Shown here: piece by piece, positions 1 through 11,030 of the stretch
How the letters are laid out: every line of letters starts with the position of its first letter
Position numbering within the stretch: position 1 is the first letter of the stretch
NCBI GenBank assembly: GCA_034509755.1
Contig: CM067541.1
Span: forward strand, 17,410,001 to 17,474,000
From: Anisodus tanguticus
Taxonomy: Eukaryota; Streptophyta; Magnoliopsida; Solanales; Solanaceae
Length of the DNA stretch: 64,000 nt
Reading direction: 5' to 3'
Notes under the pieces: generated by a model
Told to the model about the DNA's origin: nothing
Database searches by the model: none
The model's input: the letters and a program-made list of their open reading frames with translations, nothing else
Translations under genes and position numbers: made by a program

Positions 1-2797
1 GGAGGCGTGCAACTACCCTTGGGCTTCTGCCAAATCGGCCTCTAACCTTGTTATCCTCCCTTGAAGGGTCACGTAAGTGGTGGTTAAGGCCTGAATGGAA
101 TTCTCCTAGTCCCATAGAGAGTCAATAACTCCTGTAATCGAAGTTAGATTAGCACAGAGGTCTTCAACTTCTGCCCTGAGATGCTGGATTTCTTCATTCA
201 ACTTCTTTTATTTAGGGGAAGGACCCATCATTTTAGCTAAGTCTGTAGTGAAGAGAGCAGAGATGTGACCCTGAATGAAAGGATTATAACTAGACCTGTT
301 CAAAGCTCAGGCCGGGTCAATTGACTTTTTTTTCTGCTTGCCCAACCCTGACCCTATTTATTTAAAAAAATTCCGACCTTGGCCCTGACCCTTCGGGGAC
401 CCTACGGGTCACGGGTCAGCCCTGACCCGCTCTACAAAATAAAATAAAAATATTTTTTTTATTAATATAACAGTCCAAAAACATAACATATATTCTTAAG
501 CACATGTAAAAAACTCTAAATTAAAGGAATTTTTTAAAAATTGAATTTCCAACACTGAAATTGACATTCACACCTACATTACCATGAAATTTCGACGTTG
601 AAGTGTATTGTATATCGTGAGATCTTTACTAAAAAAAAGGGAAATTAGAAACAGATTTGGGGGAAAACACAAATTGATTGGAAAAACGGACGTTTTCATA
701 AAAATTAGCGACGCCACCGGCCGCGTCTCAAAAAATACGCAAAATCAATTTTTTTTTGGGTAAAACGGACATCCAAGCGCAGCGTTATGACCATTTAAAG
801 TTGCACCAATTTACAATCTCTCCCTATATTTTATGTCAATGCTTCTGTTAATTAAGTTCATGTCGCATTCGACTTTCATAAAAGCTTCATAGATTGGCTT
901 CAATGGCTCTGATTCAAGAGATAGCAGTAGCCTAAAATAAAAAATAAAATTAATTACATAGGTAGGTTCAGTTTTTCTATTCGATTCATCCACAATACTA
1001 AAGAACCAAACCGAACCGAATTACCTTAAATAAACATTAATAAAATAAATATTAATAAAATATACCTTAAATAAACATTAATAAAATAATAATAAAATGA
1101 ACGAGTCGGGGTCGGGTTCGGGTCACTGGTCGGGTTGGGCCGGGCCGGGTCAGACGGATAAAAAATGCTGACCCTGTCCCGACCCTGACCCTGATCGGGT
1201 CCCTGGTTTTTCAGGTCAGGTGACTCACATGTCAGATATATGCTGACCCTGACCCTGGTTTTTCAGGCCGGGCCGGGTGGGTCCCCGACCTGATGGACAG
1301 GTCTAATTACGATCGGTAAATAATAATAAGTCTTTAAATAACAAATAAAAAGGAAAGAGTAATCTACGTGTAGAAACAAATGTGCAAGATGAGCAAGAGA
1401 AGCTTCGAGGGTAGCATGGGAAGATTTCCGATGGAAAGAAGCAAATGTCCCGACCTAAGTTCCGGAAGTAGGTATTGAGCTATTCTTAGAAGGGTCCTCA
1501 TGAGGAACGGGCATCTCCGCCTCCGGAGTTTCCTGTCGGGGACTACCTGGGCTGGTGTTTTCATTAGTCGCATTCTCCTCATCAATTTGAATTACACCCG
1601 CCTTATCCTCCGCCTATAGTTTTTTCCAATACTGTGTGAGTCGGCAGTGATTTCTTACTTGGGAATCAATTCCCACCACAGTCTCAGAAGCCTCATCTTA
1701 AGCTTTCTGTTTCCGATTGCTAGAAGCAGACTGGAGGATGTTCGACAGAGCAGTCGCATGAGATGTCACTTTTGAGGTTGAGGACTTTCGTATGGAGAGT
1801 CCTGTGAATGGAGAATATATGTGGAAAAGGATTCACAGGAAATTCGGGATGAAACACGTATAAAAGGAAGAGTCAGAGCTAAAGCTTACCATGTTATTTC
1901 CCCTTTCACCATTTGGAGGTAATACTCTTCCATAACCTGGTGATGTTGGGAGAAGCATGAAGAAGGCTTACCACCCACTCAAAAATCTCTTTAAACAGTT
2001 ATGGCTCAACTAAAATGGATGAAAATTTATAACACTTGTATTATAAATGAATTGTCCTTATTTTGGAAAACCAAGCAAATAAGTTTGTAGGGGAAAATAA
2101 AATACGTACGAGAAGAATTTCACTCTTCAGGGAAAGGATCTGAAGAAGGTTGGTAGATTTGGTTGGTCTTGATTAAAATAAAGTGGATCAACCAAACGCA
2201 GTCGTAGTCGTCCTCTGTATTAATAAGGCTGCAGATTCCCCGGGGGTATAGATTGACGATTCCATCTCATAAAACCCTAGGGTAATAGAGGATGAGAAGG
2301 TGGTCGATAGTGAATGGAGCATGGGTATTGTTGGCTAACATTTGAATGCAATACACTAATCTCCAAATTTGCAGAGCAACTTGTCCTAAGCAAACTTTGT
2401 ATCGATGGAACATATCCTCGATAATCTTTGAAATAGGGAGTTTGAAACCAATGGTGAATGGATAAGTATATATCATGAAAAACCCTTCAACATGATAATG
2501 CACTTGGTCGACATGATCGACTGTTTTGACAACTATGTTAGAGGAAAAATCAAAATCCTCTAGGACAACATGAAGAACGGCTGTTATTTTAGATTCAAAA
2601 TTATCTATATGTTCATAGTTATTTTGAACACGGAGATCTCCTGAGAAGTCAAAGCCCGAATAAAGGATTTCGACAGTAGTAGAGTGTAAGTCAATTTTCT
2701 GAGTCGTAAGAGAAATAAGTTCTTTCTCATGGCAGAGGCTTGGAGGGTTGTCGTTGCCCTCAGAGGAGTGAGAATGTGAAGATTTAGTTAAAGACAT
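1..2797 (-). pseudogene. antisense ORF of element A (gypsy-type transposase-like domain, PF04195-like)
   Basis: The minus strand reads from 2797 to the left edge of the window. The first 176 residues (2797-2267) are an open frame with an acidic/Ser-rich N-terminus. Its C-terminal half contains YTYPFTIGFKLPISKIIEDM and RYKVCLGQVALQIWRLV, which resembles the domain called 'putative gypsy type transposon' (PF04195, recalled, not searched). A later coding block around 1750-1455 contains SPGSPRQETPEAEMPVPHED and then a stop at 1455-1457. A third block at 240-95 reads as a coiled coil (LNEEIQHLRAEVEDLCANL). The hAT-like element at 291-1305 separates the last two blocks. The order matches the antisense frame at 14533-12111 of the second copy. 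Its function is unknown; stops and the insertion make it a pseudogene here. Confidence 0.65.
291..1305. mobile_element. hAT-like non-autonomous DNA transposon inside element A
   Basis: The two ends are inverted: TAGACCTGTTCA at 291-302 and, read on the minus strand from 1305, TAGACCTGTCCA. Subterminal parts are rich in GGGTCAGGG and GGCCGGG motifs in both orientations (roughly 300-430 and 1100-1290), and the centre is AT-rich. The flanking 8-mers ATTATAAC (283-290) and ATTACGAT (1306-1313) agree at 5 of 8 positions, so an 8-bp duplication is possible but decayed. No transposase is encoded. The TAG start, the clustered subterminal motifs and the possible 8-bp duplication favour hAT; this is an inference from structure. 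Confidence 0.6.
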
Positions 2798-3138
2798 TGT
2801 TGAAAATGTTTTTAAGAAGGAAAGAAGGCAAAGTTTTCAAGAAATATTGCAAAGTTTGTGGTTGCCTTTTGTAAAAGATTTAGCCTCCTATTAATGGAAA
2901 AATATATATAATGTTTTGGAGGTGAAAAGACATGGACCATCATTGCTGCAATTTATGTCGATCAGAGTGATGGTTCAGGTCTCGCCGTTTCAGAAACATT
3001 TAACGGATGTGATGTTTGACAAGTTTGGTAATCATTACGATTCAAATTCCCTCTAAAATATGAGATTTGTCATGTCAAAAGTTCAAAATCCACTTCCCGG
3101 GAACATGATAGATATACCCGAAAAGTGCAGGGACTATC

Positions 3139-3742
3139 TGTATAAGGCAAAAATCATTTAAGACAGTTGTACGAATTATGATGCGACATGTGGCAATTGA
3201 TGCTAAGTCGAGTCCAAGTCAGCTTGGGGCATTACCGATAGTATTCAAGTTGTACCGAGAATAATACATGCACGGTGAGCACCGGAGATTCAGAAGAGCG
3301 GAAGTTACCGTTTAGTTTGTAATGGGCGACCGTTACTAAAATCGGTCATATGTTTTTCAATGGAGCTTTAATGGTATTTATTAAAATATTGATTGTCTAA
3401 TTATTATGACATTCATTCTCATGCATTAATGAGAGCATATTTCATGTGTTGTGTACCCATGTAGCTCATGTATAAATAGAACATGTTATTCCATTGTAAA
3501 GGCACATTCTAGCTATTACAATACAATTACTCTTATTCTCTCAATTTCTGTGCTTGCATACAAATTATCGTAGCTTTGCCCAGAAGCTGTCACAAGGCTC
3601 TAGCTAATCATTACTTTACTTTGTCTTATTATTACTTATTTTCAGTATAATTTATCTAGAGTTCTTATCTAAAGTGTCACTTGAGATCTATGTGTCCTTG
3701 ACCATGTATACAAATTCAACGATACCGTTTTATGGGTAAACA
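3139..3742 (+). repeat. 3' LTR of element A
   Basis: It begins TGTATAAGGC and ends GGGTAAACA, and aligns over its whole length with 4092-4686 and 14923-15500. It contains the TATA box TATAAATAG at about 3470, followed by a pyrimidine-rich leader. By eye it is more diverged from the other two LTRs than they are from each other, consistent with a different insertion event. Confidence 0.85.
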
Positions 3743-4086
3743 TAGATATTACTCTTTTGTAGCAGATTTGGTTGTATATTTCAGGTAAATTAATCAAATT
3801 GAGTGGGTTTGTTAGTTTTAAAAAATTGAAAAGTATAAATCATATTTCATGGTTTAGAAAAAGTACATTCAAACAACCAAATATACTTTGCAAAAAGTCT
3901 AACAACACAACTCTATCTTCAATTTCAACTTAAAAAATTTCAAATAAAGTGAAAAATATTTGGTTTCTATGGCCAAACACTTGCTTCTTGTTTCTACACA
4001 AGAAAATATATTTGCATAGATAAAAAGAATGAAAGAATCACATATTAAACCATCTCTGAAGTTTGTCATAATTAAAGCCAGTAAGT
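3743..4086. other. AT-rich spacer between two gypsy copies
   Basis: This is about 340 bases of AT-rich DNA between the 3' LTR of element A and the target duplication of element B. No reading frame, terminal repeat or RNA gene is visible. It shows that the two copies are separate neighbouring insertions and not a tandem sharing one LTR. Confidence 0.5.
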
Positions 4087-4091
4087 ATGAG

Positions 4092-4686
4092 TGTATAAAG
4101 CAAAATTCGTGTATAACAACTGTATGAATTATGATGTGACACGTGACAGTTGATGCTGAGTCGAGTCCAAGTCAGCTTGGGGTATTACCGGTAGCATTCA
4201 AGTGGTACCGAGAGCGACACAAGCATAATCGGTACCGGTAATACAGAAGGCTGAAAGCCGCTTGAATTGTAACGGGCGGCCGTTACCAAACCGGTCACAT
4301 GTCTTTCAATGGAGCTTTAATGACATTTATTGAGATATTGATTATCCAATTATTACAACATCCATTCTCTTGTATTAATGAGAACATATTTTGTGAGGTG
4401 TGTAACCGTGTAGATCATGTATAAATAGGTCATGTTATTACATTGTAACCTAACACAATCTAGTAACAAGAACATTGCTTATATTCTGTCGATTTTTGTG
4501 CTTTTATACAAGTTATCGATGTTCTGCCATAAGTTGTCACAAGGCTCAAGCTAATCATTACTTTACTTTATCTGATTATTTATTTTTAGTGTAATTTATC
4601 TAGAATTCTTGTCTAACATGTCACTTGAGATCCACATGTCCTTGACCATGTATACAAATTCAACTGTATTGTTTTACGAGTAAACA
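4092..4686 (+). repeat. 5' LTR of gypsy element B
   Basis: It starts TGTATAAAGC and ends GAGTAAACA. The start was placed here and not at the inner TGTATAAC (4110) because only this choice gives matching target duplications on both sides. A promoter TATA box, TATAAATAG, lies near 4420, with the transcription start expected some 30 bases downstream. Confidence 0.9.
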
Positions 4687-4689
4687 GTT

Positions 4690-4706
4690 TGGCGCCCACT
4701 GTGGGG
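4690..4706 (+). other. primer binding site of gypsy element B
   Basis: TGGCGCCCACTGTGGGG follows the 5' LTR after three bases. The leading TGG is complementary to a tRNA CCA end. The sequence TTGGCGCCCACTGTGGGG is a form I associate with Tat-type plant gypsy elements. It is not the methionine site (TGGTATCAGAGC) used by the copia elements elsewhere in this window. Confidence 0.7.
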
Positions 4707-4855
4707 CCTGGACAATTGTGGTGTCACAAGTGACATCTTTACTAATCTAATTTTTTCTTTAAGTCTTATTCTTTGTTCAAATCAGACAAATGACAGGAAT
4801 ATGAGAAAGCAGTCGCAATATCGGGGATAACACAAATAATCTTAGGCTGAAGGAT

Positions 4856-6180
4856 TTGCCAATGGGAACTATAACGCTCGAAGACCCGATGCATACAGAC
4901 GAAGTCACTTTTAAAGATGATCAGACTCAGCATGGGGATATTCCCACTAACGAAACACCTAAAAAAGCCGTACAAGATCTTCGGGCACAGAATGTTGCGA
5001 TGAGTGAGCAGTTGAAGTATCTACAACAATTTCAAGAGGAGTTTATGTCCAAAAATACTGACAGTACTCCAACTAAAAGAGAGAAGGCGAAAAAAATCAC
5101 CCAGGAGTTTCCGCACCAATTCAGTCAAATATCAGGGGCTCCTCCCGTGATCGACGGTCTGAATGCGAAGAAATACATTCAGTTGACATATAAGCCAGAA
5201 GTTGCGCCTGAACTAATCCTAAAAGGTTTAAAATGCCTTTTGTAGCCAAATACGATGAAACTACTGATCCAAATGAGCATATGATGGCCTATACTACGAC
5301 CGTGAAAGGAAATAATCTAAGAGAACATGAAATACAATCGATCTTGATAAAAAAGTTTGTTGAAACACTTGCTAAGGGAGCTCTGATATGGTATTCACAA
5401 CTCCCTGAGAATTCGATAGGTTCGTTCGCCCAGCTCACCGGCATGTTCATTAAGGGTCATGTGGGGGCTCAAAAAGTAAAGACACGCAAGGCGGATATCT
5501 TCCGCATTGCACAAGGAGAAATATAACTCTTTAGGGATTTCATTATACATTTCAAGAAGGAACAAATGGTACTATCTGCAGTCCCGGATGAATGGACTGT
5601 AGAGGCCTTCATAAAGGGTTTGATCCCTTCAAGTTCAGATGTTTCACGAAAGCTCAAAGAACATCTCTTGGAATTTCAAGCTACGATTTGGGAGGACGTG
5701 CACAAATGGTATGAATACAAAATTTGGATTGAGGATTATATGCGCGGATCTAAAGTCGGGAGCATCTTTGCAAAGTCAGATAAAGGGAATTCCTTAAAGA
5801 ACCGTTACCAACCTTATCCTACCACCGGAAAGCAGGGAGGTGGACAAGGTTTTCGCTCATTTGAAAAATCAAATAACAAGGGTTGTTCCGGACGAAACAA
5901 TAAAGGATTGGTGAATTCTGAGAAAGGTAACTCATATAAGGATACCAGATATACAAAGTTATCAAAGTACAACTTCAACATTGGTGAAAAACAAATAGTG
6001 GCGGTGTTACGAACTCATTCGGCATCCCGACCACCGAAGCCACTTCAGTCTGATCCAAATAAAAGAGATCAGTTAGTCTGGTGCTATTTCCATTGAACTC
6101 ACGGGCATAAAACTACAGATTTTAGACACCTACGAGAAGAGGTGGCAAGAATGCTAAGCAGGGGGCCACCTTCGGGAATA
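4856..6180 (+). pseudogene. gag of gypsy element B, broken
   Basis: Three consecutive frames give one Gag. The N-terminal part (4856-5245) includes a coiled-coil-like stretch around AQNVAMSEQLKYLQQFQEEF. The frame shifts at about 5233, and 5233-5526 has the retrotransposon Gag core (GALIWYSQLPENSIGSFAQL). A stop ends that frame at 5524-5526 and the protein resumes in 5566-6096 with PDEWTVEAFIKGL and a basic Gly/Asn-rich tail. The terminal motif reads CYFH-stop-THGHKTTDF. A stop interrupts a knuckle-like C-x2-H-x4-GH motif, and its last Cys appears as Phe. Gag would coat the element RNA. Confidence 0.8.
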
Positions 6181-6541
6181 TCTAAGTGAGAGAGCTCAAA
6201 ACAATTATAAGTGGGGACCCCCCCGCAGAAGATAAGTCAAATTCGATTGCTGCACCTCATGTTATAAATATGATATATGGCGGATCAATGATTGTCGCTA
6301 CATCTTTCACTGTGGCTAAAAAGATGAAAATATTTGTGACCCAGGAAAAAAGGTTCTGGGAGATACATGACGAACATACTATCACGTTCACTGAAGAAGA
6401 CACTGCCGGTGTAATTTTCCCTCACAACCATGCACAGGTAGTCACAGTGCCTATTGATTGCTTCTAGGTGAAAAGAGTTCTAATTGATCCCGGGAACTTA
6501 GCTAATATAGTTAGACTGAAGGTGGTAGAAGAAATGAATAT

Positions 6542-7317
6542 ACAACAACAACATACCCAGTGTAATCCCACAAGTGGAGTCAGGGGAGGGTAGGATGTAC
6601 GCAGACCTTACCTCTACTTTTGCAGGGTAGATGGGTTGTTTCCGATAGACCCTCGACTTAAAAGAAAGTTGCATGAAAAATAAGGAAGTAAAATATCAAG
6701 CTACAAAACAATGGTAAAACATAGTAACACACACATAAATATAATGATCAATGTGATATCAAAATAATACATCTAAGAAAAGGAGAAGAGGAGATGGAAA
6801 GGCTAGCCCTCCCACCTCTCTCACACACAACACCGCGACAAACCTCGAATACCTACTATCCTTCTATCCTAATCCTCGCCCACCAAATCATTCTATCTGA
6901 GGTCATGTCCTCAGTCAACTGGAGTAGAGCCATATCCTGTCTAATCACATCCCCTGAGTTCTTATTCAGCCTACCTCTACCTCTCATAACCCCTACGATT
7001 GTCAATCTCTCATACCTCCTGACTGGCGCATCCTCACACCTCTTCTTTACATGCCCAAACCATCTCAGTCTCACTTCTCTCATATTGTCCTCTACAGGGG
7101 CCACTCCAACCTTATCCCGTATATCTACATTCCTAATCATATCTCTCTTACTATGACCACACATCTATTTGAGCATCCGCATCTTTGTTACTTTCATCTT
7201 CTGGACGTGGACGTTCTTGACTAGCCAACACTCTGCCCCATATAACAGTGATGGTCTAACCATAACTCTGTAGAACTTACCTTTCAGCTTAGGAGACACT
7301 TTCTTATCACAAAGCAA
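6542..7317 (-). mobile_element. RTE-type LINE 3' fragment, nested in gypsy protease
   Basis: On the minus strand this ends in the RTE tail ...ACACTGGGTATG followed by TTG triplets (revcomp of 6542-6570). It encodes the C-terminus of an RTE reverse transcriptase in a 102-residue frame (7164-6856) with the typical LRWFGHV and RYERL motifs, then DMTSDRMIWWARIRIEG. A 16-base target duplication, TAGAAGAAATGAATAT, flanks it (6526-6541 and 7318-7333). It is 5' truncated, as is usual for LINEs. It landed in the protease region of element B and is therefore younger than that insertion. Confidence 0.9.
6856..7164 (-). pseudogene. RTE LINE reverse transcriptase C-terminus
   Basis: This 102-residue open frame on - matches the C-terminal tail of plant RTE LINE polyproteins: a basic IR..VGVAPVEDNMREVRLRWFG stretch, then RRYERL and a DM.LLQLTEDM block. 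The endonuclease and catalytic RT motifs are missing because the copy is 5' truncated. The frame has stayed open by chance or because of youth; it has no start codon context of its own and no expected function. Confidence 0.8.
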
Positions 7318-7870
7318 TAGAAGAAATGAATATGGCAGATGAAATAGTACCGGCTGCCAGAACCCTATCAGGTTTTAACATATCAAGCAAAACCACAAAA
7401 AGGGAAGTTGATCTATCGGTGGACGTAATGTGAGCTATTAAGTTGACAAAGTTCTACGTCCTCGATGGGGATATGAGGTATAATGAAATATTTAGAAGAT
7501 CGTGGATACATGATATGAAGGCGGTCCTATCAACTTTGCATTTGTTGGTGAAGTTCCCTATACCTGAAGGAGTTCAACAAATATGAGGTGAACAACCTGC
7601 GTCCAGGGAAATATATGCCATAGAGGAACCGAAGGTAGCATCAAAACCCAAATAGCAATTATAGAAAGCAGAGCCAGTGCTAGAGGATGTTCACCAGGTT
7701 CCGCCGGTAGAAACATAATCAGTAGCAGCCTATCCAGAGGATGAGTTTTCGGATTGGTACCAAGTACCCAAATACTTTTAGGTACCGGATGAATCAGATG
7801 CCACCAAGTCCACTGTAGAGGAATTGGAACAGATTGCACTACATTCAAAACCCCCCGAAAGAAAGGTATA

Positions 7871-9770
7871 CTTGAGCACCGGGTTAACCCCGGGGCTCAG
7901 GGATTTAATTCTTAAACATCTTATATCTAATATTGATTACTTTGCATGGTCTCATGACGATATGACAAACATTCCTCCATAAGTCACAACTCATACATTG
8001 GGCCTAGGTCTTAGTTTCCCTTCAGTAAGGCAGAAAAAATAGTCGATCGCCAAATTTTGCAATAGGTTTGTTAAAGATGAGGTAGTTAGATTACTTAATA
8101 TAGGGTCAATTCGGGAAGTAAAATATTCGGACTGGTTAGCCAACGTAGTCGTAGTACCTAAAAAGGGAAACAAATTTAGAATGTGTATTGATTACAAGGA
8201 TTTAAATAAACCATGTCCTAAAGACTCATTCCTGCTACCGAACAGAGATCAGATGGCTAGGCATGATATAATGAATTTTCTTGATGCGTATTTCGGTTCT
8301 ATTCAAATAAGGATACACCCGTAAGATTAAGAAAAAAATACCTTTCTTAACTACTTTCGGTACTTATTGTTATAACATTATGCCTTTTGGACTAAAAATG
8401 TTGGGGCTACTTATCAAAGGTTAGTAAATAAAATGTGTGAAAAATAATTTGGCAAAACAATGGAAGTATATAGAGATGGTATGCTTGTTAAGAGTCTTCG
8501 CGCAGAAGACCATTTAAGTCATTTGCAGAAACCTTTGAGGTGCCGAGGAAATATAATATGAAGTTAATCCCCGAGAAGTGTGCTTTCAGGGTTGACTCTG
8601 ATAAATATTTGGGTTTCTTGGTTTCTCAGAGGGGGATCGAGACAAACCCTGATAAAATGAAGGCTATCGAATATCTACTAGACATGCTGGAAGATGTGAA
8701 AGCAGTACAACGGTTGACCGGGCGTGTGGCGGCCCTATGTAGGTTTATATCTCGCTTCTCAGAAAAATGTCACATGTGTTTCTCACTTATAAAGAAGAAG
8801 AACGATTGTTTGGACACCCGAATGCCAGCAAGCCTTATGGGACCTGGAAACTTACCTATCCAGTCCTCCGCTCATGTCAAATCCAAAGGACGAAAAACAA
8901 CTACTAGTATACCTAATAGTCCCGGAGGTAGGGGTAAGTGCAGTGCTAGTATAGGAGGAAAAATATACACAATTTCCTGTCTATTATGTAAGTAGAGTCA
9001 TGTAAGGGACCGAGACCCGGTACCCGTTACTCAAAAGATTGGCTTTTGCATTAGTAATGTCATCGCGAAAGCTCTGACCATATTTTCAATGCCACCCAAT
9101 TGCCGTAGTAACTATATTTCCTCTTTAAAATGTATTTCATAAGCCCGAACTTTCTGGGCGCTTGGCTAAATGAGAGGTAGAATTAAGTGAATTTGACATT
9201 GAATATAGACCCCGAACTGCAATAAAGTTGCAAGTCCTTGCAGACTTTGTGGCAAATTTTAGTCCAGGATTAACTCTTCAGGCAGAAAATGAGGCTATCC
9301 TAGTCTCGGGGACTGCCCCTGGGATCTGGAAGCTTTATATAGATGGTGCCTCCAACATCAAGGGGACCGATTTGGGAGTTGTATTGCGAACCCCCACCGG
9401 TTAAGTTCTAAGGCAAGAAATACATAACACTCCGTTGACTAACAATGAAGTAGAGTATGAGGCTTTGATTGCAGGTTTGGAACTGGCCTGAGGTTTAGGC
9501 TCATAAATCATTGAAGTCAGGTATGACTCACTACTGGTAGTGAACCAAATCTATGAAGTTTTCGCAACCAAGGTAGAGCGCATGTCAAGATACCTTGAAA
9601 AGACTTTGAAGCTTTTGTCTCGTTTTCAAGAATGGATGGTGGTACATATATCCCGAGAAGAAAACATAGAGGCAGATGCACTCGCAAACTTAGGCTCTAG
9701 CACGAAGGCCAAAAATCGAGTTAGTTGTTTAGTTGTTGCATTCGACATTGAATCCCTTCGAATACGATGA
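7871..9770 (+). pseudogene. reverse transcriptase and RNase H of gypsy element B
   Basis: RT motifs in order: VYLSTGLTPGLRDLILKHL (from about 7868), VVVPKKGNKFRMCIDYKDLN (about 8150), FLDAYFGSIQI (about 8280), and the catalytic box at about 8470. That box reads VYRDGMLVKS where VYVDDMLVKS is expected, so both the Val and one catalytic Asp are lost. The C-terminal RT part is open at 8540-8995 (YLGFLVSQRGIETNPDKM). RNase H follows at about 9190-9760 with LYIDGASN, NNEVEYEALIAGLELA and VVHISREENIEADALANLG. Many in-frame stops are present. The enzyme would copy element RNA into DNA; this copy is dead. Confidence 0.85.
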
Positions 9771-11030
9771 GGTAAATTCGACCAGCCTAACATGGGACCG
9801 GAGAAGTGACTATCTCATGAACGGAAAGCTCCCAAAGGACCCGGAAGCATCCAGATCTCTGAGGACCAAAGCTACACAGTACTGTGTTATAGACGGAAGG
9901 CTTTATCAAAGGTATTTTTATAGTCCCCTAGCCCGATGCATAGGCCCCGATGAAGTAGATTACGTAATGAGGAAAGTACATGAAGGTATTTATGGAAATT
10001 ATTCAGGAGCGAAATCCTTAATGAGGAAGCTCATGAGGGTCGATTATTATTGGCCCCAGATTGAAGAAGATACAAAAATATTTGTGAAGAAGTGTGATAA
10101 ATGTCAGCGCCATGCACAATTGCTACATCAACTTGGTGAAGAACTGCATCCGGTAGTGTCCCCGTAGCCGTTCATAAAGTGGGAGATGGACATTGTCGGA
10201 CCCTTGCCAGCGGCATCTTGACAGGTATGTCAGATTATTTTTATGACTGACTGTTTTTCTAAATGATTTGAAGTTGCAGCTTATGTGAATATATGGGAGA
10301 AATGGGTGAAGGAGTTCATTTGACAACATATTATTTGTTGTTTTGGCATCCCAAAGGAGATAGCTTGTGACAATGGCCGAAATTTTATCATAACCAAGGT
10401 CACAGAGTTCCTAGATGACTTAAATATCAAATGGATCATCTATGCTCCCTATCACCCTAGTGAAAATGGACAAATAGAGTCAACAAATAAGACTATAATC
10501 CAGAACTTGAAGAAGAAACTAGAAGCTGCAAAAGGAAATTGGCCGTCTAAGTTACCGAAAATATTGTGGGCATATAGAACCAAGAAAAAATGAGTATTGG
10601 GAAAACTTTTTTTTTCCCTGGTTTGCGAAGCAGAGGCCTTGATCCCGGTAAAAGTAGGAGCTCCTAGCTTGAGATACCTCTGGGCTGAGGAAGGATCAAA
10701 TGCAGAATCAATGTCTGTGCACCTGGATTTGCTCGAGGAACTTCAAGATTTAGCATACGTCCGGATGGTTGCCCAAAAGCAAAGAATAGAGCATTACTAC
10801 AATCGGCGCACAAATTTATGACACTTCAAACTCGGAGACTTAGTGCTCAGGAGAGTCACTCAGAGTACCTAGGAGCGCAATGGTGGAAAGTTAGGAGCAA
10901 ACTGGGAAGGACCATATACGGTCACCGGTATTGCTGGCAAGTGAGATTATCAGCTAGCAGACCAATAAGGAAATATACTACCTAGTAATTGGAATGTAAG
11001 TCATTTGAAGAAATACTATGCGTAGTAGGG
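9733..11030 (+). pseudogene. integrase of gypsy element B
   Basis: The zinc-binding region is at about 9975-10110. It has H in VHEGIYGNYSG and the two Cys in KKCDKCQRH, but the second His of the HHCC set is Tyr (NYSG). The catalytic core follows: MDIVGP (10187), ACDNGRNF (about 10368) and ENGQIESTNK (about 10463), preserving D, D and E. A C-terminal segment (10597-11030) includes EALIPVKVGAPSLR and HFKLGDLVLRRV, ending NWNVSHLKKYYA. Stops occur at 10168, 10321 and elsewhere. Integrase would insert the DNA copy; this one is inactive by mutation. Confidence 0.85.

Larger units (their letters stand above)
1..3742 (+). mobile_element. Tat-like Ty3/gypsy element A, 3' part only
   Basis: This is the 3' end of an LTR retrotransposon whose 5' part lies left of the window. 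It ends in an LTR (3139-3742) that matches both LTRs of the full-length copy at 4092-15500. The internal part carries the same antisense reading frame as that copy, interrupted by a hAT-like insertion at 291-1305. The purine-rich stretch just before the LTR (AAAAGTGCAGGGACTATC, ending 3138) corresponds to the one before 14923. No sense-strand pol is visible in this part. The left target duplication is outside the window, so completeness cannot be judged. Confidence 0.8.
6186..7870 (+). pseudogene. protease region of gypsy element B, split by a LINE
   Basis: 6186-6467 reads through VINMIYGGS and VTVPIDCF to a stop, followed by VKRVLIDPGNLANIVRLKVVEEM (6469-6540). The LIDPG stretch matches the active-site region of a gypsy aspartic protease, where LIDxGSS is usual; here the Ser-Ser is Asn-Leu. 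The frame is interrupted by the LINE and resumes after the duplication at 7333 with DEIVPAARTLSGFN. Several further stops follow before the RT begins near 7870. The enzyme would have cleaved Gag-Pol but cannot be made from this copy. Confidence 0.7.

Noticed and set aside
4110..4686. LTR start at the inner TGTATAAC (4110, 14940)
   Set aside because: The flanks of this choice (ATTCG and ATGAG) do not match, while starting at 4092 and 14923 gives a perfect ATGAG duplication and adds aligned sequence.
6794..7156. 120-residue open frame on + in the LINE fragment
   Set aside because: It is the complement of the RTE reverse-transcriptase C-terminus on -, which has clear family motifs.
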